Shown here one piece after another: positions 57,149 through 64,000 of a DNA stretch of 64,000 bases; the stretch's first letter is position 1, and every line of letters starts with the position of its first letter. A program made the translations under genes and the position numbers. This stretch comes from Coleophoma eucalyptorum (lineage: Eukaryota > Ascomycota > Leotiomycetes > Helotiales > Dermateaceae). The stretch covers positions 620,001 through 684,000 of the forward strand of contig JALRME010000002.1 in assembly GCA_026120035.1 (NCBI GenBank). Direction: 5' to 3'. Under the pieces are notes generated by a model that had not been told where the DNA came from, searched no databases, and saw nothing but the letters and a program-made list of their open reading frames with translations.

Positions 57149-58156
57149 ATGGCTCGTTTTGCAATCCTTGTAAAAACATACGTCGTCCGAGCAATTCAAA
57201 ACATCGTCACCTATCTGGATATTTACTGCTCAACCCCCATACCGGCAGGAGCAACGTTCAAACGCAAGATCCCTAGCACTGTAGGCAATAAACCGGGAAA
57301 GATAGGACTTCTATTCTATGCACCAGCTTCGTATACCAAATCACACAAAGAACCCCCGCATCCGATCCTAGTCAATTTCCATGGCGGCGGCTTCACTATC
57401 GGAAACGCAAAGGATGATGCCAGGTGGGCGCATACAGTCACCCAAAATACTGACGCTGTTGTCATCTCTGTTGACTATCGCCGAGCGCCTGAGTACCCCT
57501 TTCCAATCGGAATCGAAGATTGTGTCTCGGCAATTCTTTGGCTTTGGGAACATGCGTCGGCGCTCAACCTCGACCCTTCTCGCACCGCATTTTCGGGTTT
57601 CAGTGCGGGAGGGAACCTCACGTATTCTGTTGCTATTCGCCTTCAAGAGGAGTTGGAAAAGTGGAAGAGCCATGATTCAGGGGAATCGGGAATGGTGACT
57701 GGGAAGTTGGTTGGGTTAGCCAGTTTCTATCCCAGCACGGACTGGACAAAGACAAGGGAAGAGAGAGATGCATCAAATCCGAACCTTATTCCCGTGATCC
57801 CATTTGCTCTCTTTCGCATCTTTGATGAAGCCTATCTATATCCGCCTCGAACAGGGGAGGGCATGGCTAGCCCTTTACTATCGCCAGCTTTGGCAAGCGA
57901 TGAAAGCTTGAAGGCTGCATTACCGGACAATATGGCACTTATAATTTGTGGCGGCGACCAGTTATTTCACGAAGAAGTGGAGTTCAAGAATAGGTTGGAG
58001 AGGTTGGGAAAAACAGTCGAGGATCACATTGTCCCCAATGTAGGCCATGCCTGGGATAAGCAGCCCAGCTTTCGGAAAGGAAGCCCTTCGAGGGACGCAG
58101 CTTACAGTATGGCGGTCAAAAATTTGCAGGCAGGCTGGGCAGTCCATAATATGTAG
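57149..58156 (+). CDS. HSL-family alpha/beta-hydrolase (carboxylesterase)
   Basis: A single exon of 335 residues. The oxyanion-hole motif HGGGF lies at 78-82, preceded by PHPILVNF. The nucleophile elbow is GFSAG (Ser 152), and VISVDYRRAPEYPFP, the conserved segment of hormone-sensitive-lipase-like esterases, lies at 105-119. The acid is expected in IICGGDQLFHEE (Asp about 275) and the His in VPNVGHAWD. The enzyme should cleave short acyl or aryl esters; the substrate cannot be told. A hydrophobic start (residues 1-28) resembles a signal anchor, so membrane or ER contact is possible, but no clear cleavage site is seen. In fungi such genes are sometimes part of metabolite clusters; here no synthase is nearby. 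Confidence 0.92.
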   Translation: MARFAILVKTYVVRAIQNIVTYLDIYCSTPIPAGATFKRKIPSTVGNKPGKIGLLFYAPASYTKSHKEPPHPILVNFHGGGFTIGNAKDDARWAHTVTQNTDAVVISVDYRRAPEYPFPIGIEDCVSAILWLWEHASALNLDPSRTAFSGFSAGGNLTYSVAIRLQEELEKWKSHDSGESGMVTGKLVGLASFYPSTDWTKTREERDASNPNLIPVIPFALFRIFDEAYLYPPRTGEGMASPLLSPALASDESLKAALPDNMALIICGGDQLFHEEVEFKNRLERLGKTVEDHIVPNVGHAWDKQPSFRKGSPSRDAAYSMAVKNLQAGWAVHNM

Positions 58157-58454
58157 ATTTTGGTCAAAAGCTATTTTTTGGCTTTCTCACTTTATCTCTT
58201 CTTTACATATCAAGATGGCATGCTTTGAAAAGTTTAGACATTTGATTGCGAAGCAACATTACACAAAATACAACAATAATAGAAAAAAATTCCAGTCTCA
58301 AACAGATCAACGACACACCATTTCTCGCATCCCTTACTACATCTCATCATCATTCTGCCATAAGTCATAAGCCTCAGACTTAATACTATTCCTCCGCCCC
58401 AGCCTCTCGAGGTTTCCTCTCCTAAACCACAACCGGCTCCTCGATTCTCTTCTC

Positions 58455-59015
58455 CTAATATCCAGGGCATCCGCAAGATGCAGTCGCAGGATCCAATGTA
58501 CGCGCCTTGTGGCATTTTCCACGACCATCTGCGTCTTGGCCTCGCTTTGAATATGGCGCAGAAGCAGCACATCCGCAACCCCAATTAACCGAGCCACGCT
58601 TCATAGCATAGGCGCAACAGACACTGCCATCGATATCAAGATCTCTCTTGTCTTTCCAGCCAGCACAGCCGCACCCCCAATTGGCGGCTTCTCCCCGCTT
58701 ATTCTTGTGCGCACAGCAGTTTGCCCAGTCGGTATCAGCATCATCATCGTCATCACCTCTTTTAGTGTAGCAGCCTTTGCCTGGCCAGTGGTTGTCAGCC
58801 ACTGCAGCGGCTGGCTCACGCACATCGATGACTGCGTTGCGTGGTGCAGACTCCGAGCTTCGCTGGGTGATTTCTATGGGAAATGTAGGGCTGTTGGGTG
58901 TGACTGGCTCAGCAGAACGTTGAACAATGTTCTTGACATTGGCATCTGCTGCTCCTGGAAGAGGATTGCAGGTGACCGAAGTCAAGAGCAAGGCAGTGGT
59001 CAGAAAAAATCTCAT
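58455..59015 (-). CDS. Secreted Cys-rich tandem-repeat protein with Kex2-type sites
   Basis: A single exon of 186 residues, no recognised domain. Residues 1-16 or so are a signal peptide (MRFFLTTALLLTSVTC). A pro-region without Cys follows to about 81. The rest has five Lys-Arg pairs, ending at residues 86, 107, 124, 140 and 158. Twelve Cys fall in an alternating pattern: C82; CC 100-101; CGC 115/117; CC 133-134; CGC 147/149; C168; CGC 181/183. Unit length is about 33 residues: NCCAHKNKR, NWGCGCAGW, KDKR; then VCCAYAMKR, NWGCGCAAS, YSKR; then a decayed third copy, KCHKARTL, SCGCPGY, that has lost both the second Cys and its KR sites. Kex2 cleavage would release peptides of 14 to 28 residues, each carrying CC or CGC. 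Known fungal cases include mating factors, hyphal repellents and ribosomal-type cyclic peptides. It may act as an effector, surface peptide or metal binder; none is proven. Confidence 0.85.
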   Translation of the reverse strand: MRFFLTTALLLTSVTCNPLPGAADANVKNIVQRSAEPVTPNSPTFPIEITQRSSESAPRNAVIDVREPAAAVADNHWPGKGCYTKRGDDDDDADTDWANCCAHKNKRGEAANWGCGCAGWKDKRDLDIDGSVCCAYAMKRGSVNWGCGCAASAPYSKRGQDADGRGKCHKARTLDPATASCGCPGY

Positions 59016-62000
59016 GTTGTTCCTAGAACATATTGTTAGCCAAGGGAATGTTACTTGGATGGAATAGGTGTATTCACGAGGTATGCTTTAAGTGGATTTT
59101 CTTGAGGCTAGTTTTGTTGAGTTGAATCTCAACAGAAGAGCTGAATTAAGAGCTTGTTGAAGAATGATTTGAAGAGTGAGTTGTAAAGAAGCTGATGATG
59201 GTGAAGGAATGATTGACTTGATAAAGATTCTTGCTTCTTATATAGATATCTTCCGAAGTCAGAGACCGTAGTCATCTGTAGATCCGCCTAGATCCATACC
59301 GTCATTAGAAACTTTTTACACCATCGTATAGTTGGCAGCAGGTTGTAAGGTGAACAATTCCAGATCCAGAAAACTCAATAACGATGGCGAGAAGAGCTTC
59401 AGCGACGCCACAGCATGTGCACAGGAAGGTATACCCAACATCACAAATAGCCAATGAAAATGCCCGTCTCGTCCGTTCAGCGTATCTGCTGTTTCGGTCA
59501 GAATACAAGATATAGCCTCGCAAACCAAGATACCTTATTGAACATTACCACATCGTCACATAGGTAAACTCACTCGGCGAGCTCGGCCAGCTAGAATTTG
59601 GTCATTGAAAAAGCTCACCAAGCTCTTGTCGCGGCTTGGCCTTCAGATGCATCCAAAAACAAGAAGACTGTACGAGGTATGCTAGCAATGCGATTCGCTG
59701 GAGAGAAGATTTAGATAGGCTTAACTGAACATCTGTCTTAGCTCTAGGAGGTACTCCGCATCTTGGCAGATGCATTGCCATCGGGTGTGAATTTGACGTA
59801 TCCAAAGCGATTGGTTGAGTCAAAAGATTGCATGAGAAAGAAAATGCCGCTCAAAGTTAACAACATAGTCCAGTAGCATGATCAGACGGAAAGGCCCCAG
59901 TATTCAATGCGGAGAATGCATTCCTAGTGGTCGCTTAAAAGTTTGTATTCGCTTCGGGAGATCGTCACGCTTGAGTTTACTACTACTGTATCAGCCTCAT
60001 CTGGTGCTTTACCATTTCGGGAACTTCACTGACCTTTTTGCTGCCATCTCACCCCAGAGATTGTCAAAGCGCCCGAAGGATCACTGCTTAAAACTTGGAT
60101 GTTCATAGACGTCATTTTCAACGCTGCCATCTTTCGCACGGCTTTTCCGGCCTTTTTGTTTTGCCTATCATCGCCCATATTAAAGAAACTCTGAAGTCTA
60201 GATTATGCTTCAACCTTAGTATTCAGCTCTTGGCTATGAGCAAAGTTCCTTCTCTGTAAAGTCTTTCTCAGTCAGACAAATACGAGAAGTGAGGCCTGAA
60301 CCATTGAACATCAAAAACTCGCCTCATTTGAGTCAAAATCATACATCCTGTTCCTCTGTGAGGTCAATGATCCATGAAACTGCCACTCGTACTTCGCATG
60401 TACATGAATTTCGGTATTTCGGAACATGAATAACTGCACATCATCGCAATACGAATAGACCATCCCGACCACCTCGAAGGCATATTTCATAATTGGACAG
60501 AGCAATGCCACTCTTTGTATAGAGTTTACAGGCTCAATCTTTCGAGCGGGAGCCTCCGGAAGTTACAACGATATATTTTCTCTTGGTTTATCTCTTCCGT
60601 ATTCATTACCAACCCTTTAGAAAGCCTTAAAGTTGTGCAAATAGCCATTTCTTAAAGGTGATATCTCCTTAGTGAACAGCTTCATAGCACAAAGCGCTAT
60701 GATTGCAATTATGCAACGCATGACGAGAAGATATCTAGCTCAATGCAAGCTGGAACTTGTATTTTGGCTATTTTTCTGAAAGACTTTCCTTTGCACTGGC
60801 CACACCCTGCCACTACGGATGACCTGTGATCACAGGGATAAGTGATATGGATATACAAACTTTGCGATCCGACATGTGTAATTCTCCTCGCTAAATTAAC
60901 CTTAATGATCGGCGAGTACCCGATCTGTACGAAAGTACCTCAACAAAAGAGACAGCCCGGATTAGATCTCCGACAGCAGAGTTTTGCACTAGCCTGATTT
61001 GCCTTTAAAATTTGAAAAGAGAGTTATAGTAATCATCAGCCTGTCCAAAGCTTACCTTAGCGAATTGATCGAATGACCTCTGCGGCCCGGCACCGAGACT
61101 TTCTTAGACACACCTCTTGATCTTCTTACTTCTCGATTTTTACCACACTTTACGAGTGCCTAATGTTAAGGATTATTGATGTATCATGGTCAAATCTCGT
61201 GTGCCTTCGTGCTATTGGGACTTTGCTCACAAGCTGTCGGGGCTTACAGATGTTCTGCAGTTTACAATAGCAAGCTACTATGCCATTAATTCTTTATAAC
61301 TTCCGCCATAAGTTCAAATTTACAAATTTGTCATGCTTGGAAGATCTTGAACTGGGCATGATTATACGCATTTGCTTCCTTAAGAACGCGGTTGGTTTAT
61401 TGTCAGAATCGTATCGCTTGGTACTCCTCTGCCCACCCCTGGCTATTGTGATAATTAAACGAAGTAATTCTAGAGAGACGAAGGTATATTTTGGCGGCAA
61501 TCCAGAACATTTGTACGCGTCTTCACGGCAAGAGGTTCAACAAAACTGCAGATGAAATATATTTTAGCGGAGTGGTCTTAGATACCGTGCTAGATTAGAA
61601 GTCCATTTCAATAAGAATGTGACTGGCTGGTTCTTATTCAATACAATATGGGTCACGTGGATAGCGTCAGTTGTCGGTAAAGCACGCAATGCACCGCGAC
61701 ACGCTGCCTCTCCACAGTCAAAACAATCCCATTCTTTGGTTGGATAGAAATAGTAACGTTCTAAATCTCAACTGATCAAGCGTCTTATGTTGATCTGGCC
61801 TAGTAGTTACCAGCAATGGCACTGCCAATCACGTCGCTTAGTTTTGAGCCTTCAGGAGTGACATCAAGGATATTGCGCCGGTAGAGTCTTGCGTCTTATG
61901 GATCCACTATGTGCTCACTTCGAGTGCAAATGCTTCGAACGAATAATTGAAATGATAGAAATTCCAGAGTACAAAGTACAGCCTTCCTCTGATCTTCCTC

Positions 62001-62069
62001 TCCTCGGCGAGCTGGTATTGTGTCTCTTGTTGCGCCAATATTTCAAGCTCTTGTAACACCAGACGCAAC
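59016..62069. other. Gene-free stretch, 3.1 kb
   Basis: No gene supported between the start of the Cys-rich protein and the MFS transporter. The left end has the promoter and about 200-base leader of the Cys-rich gene. Frames such as 59305-59523 and 61280-61555 show no features. A CACGTG E-box occurs near 61655. No RNA gene seen. Confidence 0.5.
59237..59244 (-). promoter_or_regulatory. TATA box, Cys-rich gene
   Basis: TATATAAG on the minus strand, 222 bases upstream of the ATG at 59015. This implies a leader of about 190 bases. A strong TATA fits a switched, highly expressed secreted-protein gene. Confidence 0.55.
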
Positions 62070-63897
62070 ATGGGGATCCCAGAATCTTACGATAGCGAGT
62101 TCCAGGGGAAGGTAGATGAGGAGGTTGCAGCAGTAACTGTAGATGAGAACATACAGCCCGACTGGACAGAAGCAGAAGAGACAGCTGCAAGGCGCAAGTG
62201 AGAAACTCCACAGCCGAGAATTGCGCAATTCGATGCTGATAATATCAAGAATTGACTTCATCCTACTCCCAATCCTAATGCTTGCTTTCTTTGCATTGCA
62301 AATGGACCGAGGGAACATCTCGAATGCCCTCACTAGCACGATTACAAAGGATCTAGGCGTCACTACAAACAAAATCAACGTTGGAAGCAGTCTGCTCTCA
62401 TTGGGAATTGTGCTTCTTGAATTGCCATCTAATATCCTTCTCCAAAAGGCAAGCCCCTGGAAACTTGACAACAACCTTATCTTGCTGACAGCGTTAGATT
62501 GGTCCACAAAGATGGCTTTCGGGGCAGATCTTCGCATGGGGGTTGGTGGCGTTATTTCAGAACTTCATTACTACATATGCTGGGTTTCTCGTAACAAGGG
62601 TTCTTCTGGGCTTATGCGAAGCTGGATTCATCCCGGGTGCACTTTATACCATGTCCACCTGGTATACCAGGAAGGAAACAAGCTCCCGGGTCTCGATCTT
62701 CTTTCTCGGCAATATCCTTGCTACGGCGACAGTTTCACTGATTGGTGCTGGCATTCTCTCAATTTCAGGACGTTACGGAATCGCAGGTTGGCGATGGCTC
62801 TTCATCAGTGAGTGATAGAAGCATCTTGAGATTCACTAATCTCCTGCTGACAGCAATATCAGTTGAAGGAGCTATCTCCATTGGTATTGGATTCATTTTC
62901 CTTCTCTTCCTTCCACCAAGTGTTGGCAATGGATCTCCATTGATTAGTGCTGGCAAATGGAGCTACTTCTCAGAGCGGGAGCAATACATTCTGGTTCGTC
63001 GTGTTATACTTGACGATCCAACCAAGATCAATGGCCACCTGAAAATCTCTGGTACCGACATCAAGAAAACCATGCTCAAGGGAAGAATTTGGGTTCATTT
63101 CTTGATCAGCTTAATGGCCATAATGACTGTAACTGCTATTCTAGCTTATGGTCCCTCCATCATTAAAAGCCTGGGGTTTGGGACCGTGCGAGCAAATGCC
63201 ATGGCATCAGTTGGAAGCTTCATTGCTGCAATTATTGTTGTGGTTTTAGGTTTCGTAGCGTAAGCATACCAAGTTCTTTCTTCTGGCGTAAATATCTAAC
63301 AGGAACCCTCTCCAGTGACAAAACAAAGCGACGTGGCCCTCCGGTATTGTTAGCCGCTGTTTGGTGCCTCATTGCTTATGCCTGCCTTCGTCAGTCAATC
63401 AGCTACGATAAATGGCACCGATATGCAGCCGTCGTAGCTGCAATGGCTAGTAATGCTATCGTTCAGTGAGTATTTCGATCAATATGTGCAATGGTTGAAT
63501 AGAGACTGACTGAGAATCTCGCAGCGTTCTCAATGTCGGTTGGTTGTCGATGAACTGCAAAACTCCGCAAGAACGAAGCATTGCCATGGCGTGAGTTTGA
63601 ACCACCTTCATTGACTTAGAAACAATGGCTAATGATGTCACTTTTAGTATGATAGTCATGGCAGCAAATGCAGCCGGTATCGCCGGTAGTCAAATTTTCC
63701 GCACTGAAGATGCGCCAGTTTACATCAATGCTTTTACTGCATTACTGGCTCTCTCTGCAGGTGTTGTTTTAGTCACAGTTGGGCTGATGTTATGGTATTT
63801 TTATGCAAATAGAAGGCTGGCAAAGGTCGGCGGCGAAATTGTGCAGGGGAAGACGGGAAGTATTGGGCTCAGCCGCCAATGGTGGTGGGTTTGGTAA
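62070..63897 (+). CDS. MFS transporter of the DAL5/allantoate permease clan
   Basis: Seven exons: 62070-62197, 62250-62448, 62498-62807, 62854-63259, 63316-63465, 63525-63590 and 63648-63897. All are in phase and give 502 residues, the normal length. Intron 2 (62449-62497) begins with GC, not GT (AAG|GCAAGC, CTGAC branch, GTTAG acceptor). Only this splice restores LLQKIGPQRWLSGQIFAWGLVALFQ, as the family requires. KIDFILLPILMLAFFALQMDRGNISNA is the first membrane segment with the family's D-R-x-N motif; RVLLGLCEAGFIPGALYTMSTWY is the segment 4-5 signature. A 12-segment plasma-membrane carrier for organic acids, amides or vitamins is expected; substrate unknown. The start at 62070 gives an acidic, hydrophilic N-terminus. 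Confidence 0.93.
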
Positions 63898-64000
63898 ATC
63901 GTTTGCGTTTGAATATTATACGTTTTTAAATATATGTAAAGAATCTGACTTCACGAATTTCACAAGAATAGAGATAAACGGTACTAGAACAGCACCCGGC

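Noticed and set aside
57149..63897. Idea of a ustiloxin-type RiPP cluster around the repeat protein
   Set aside because: No DUF3328/UstY-like frame with its HxxHC motifs, and no tyrosinase-type or peptidase gene, is visible. Only an esterase and a transporter flank it, far away.

Overview
The window is nuclear DNA of a filamentous ascomycete (Pezizomycotina). Genes sit on both strands. Most carry one to six short introns of about 41 to 70 bases with GT(A/G)..CTRA(C/T)..AG signals. The protein set is typical of the group: an Ndt80-type XprG/VIB-1 regulator, a 2EXR protein, a GPI-anchored PEBP, a Bni1/SepA formin and a DAL5-clan transporter. A Leotiomycete is a reasonable guess but is not proven here. 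Exon chains were built by hand from splice signals and reading phase; where a chain closes in phase the entry says so.

Layout. 1-6 kb: a partial unknown gene, a DUF2011-like basic protein and an Ndt80/XprG-type transcription factor, all on the minus strand. 6-13.2 kb: a gene-poor stretch with short tandem repeats and one coding-like fragment. 13.2-25.7 kb: an F-box protein, a GPI-anchored PEBP, three mitochondrial-type genes (CYC2-like, AIM32-like, HemK/MTQ1-like), a secreted aspartic protease and a 2EXR protein. 25.9-27.8 kb: a head-to-head pair of DNA alkylation-repair genes, an O6-alkylguanine transferase on the minus strand and an Ada-type zinc/HTH protein on the plus strand. 28.4-38 kb: a PhyH-family dioxygenase, a formin, a small single-pass membrane protein and a RING protein. 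38-41.9 kb: no convincing gene. 41.9-50.5 kb: an unrecognised Gln/Arg/Ser/Tyr-rich protein, HUS1, a DapA-family sugar-acid aldolase and a PH-like protein. 50.5-57.1 kb: gene-free, with simple repeats. 57.1-64 kb: an HSL-type esterase, a secreted Cys-rich protein with tandem repeats and Lys-Arg sites, and an MFS transporter with a GC-AG intron.

How the genes relate. The alkyltransferase pair looks like a split version of bacterial Ada, with sensor/regulator and repair enzyme on either side of one 635-base promoter region. That region holds a perfect inverted repeat, two CCAAT boxes and a TACGTCA element. CYC2-, AIM32- and MTQ1-like genes form a run of nuclear-encoded mitochondrial functions, and the last two are divergent from a 243-base promoter. 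The most unusual gene product is the secreted protein at 58455-59015. It has a signal peptide, five Lys-Arg sites and a repeat of about 33 residues with alternating CC and CGC motifs, as expected of a Kex2-processed peptide precursor or effector. No UstY-type (DUF3328) partner is seen nearby, so it may be a stand-alone system.
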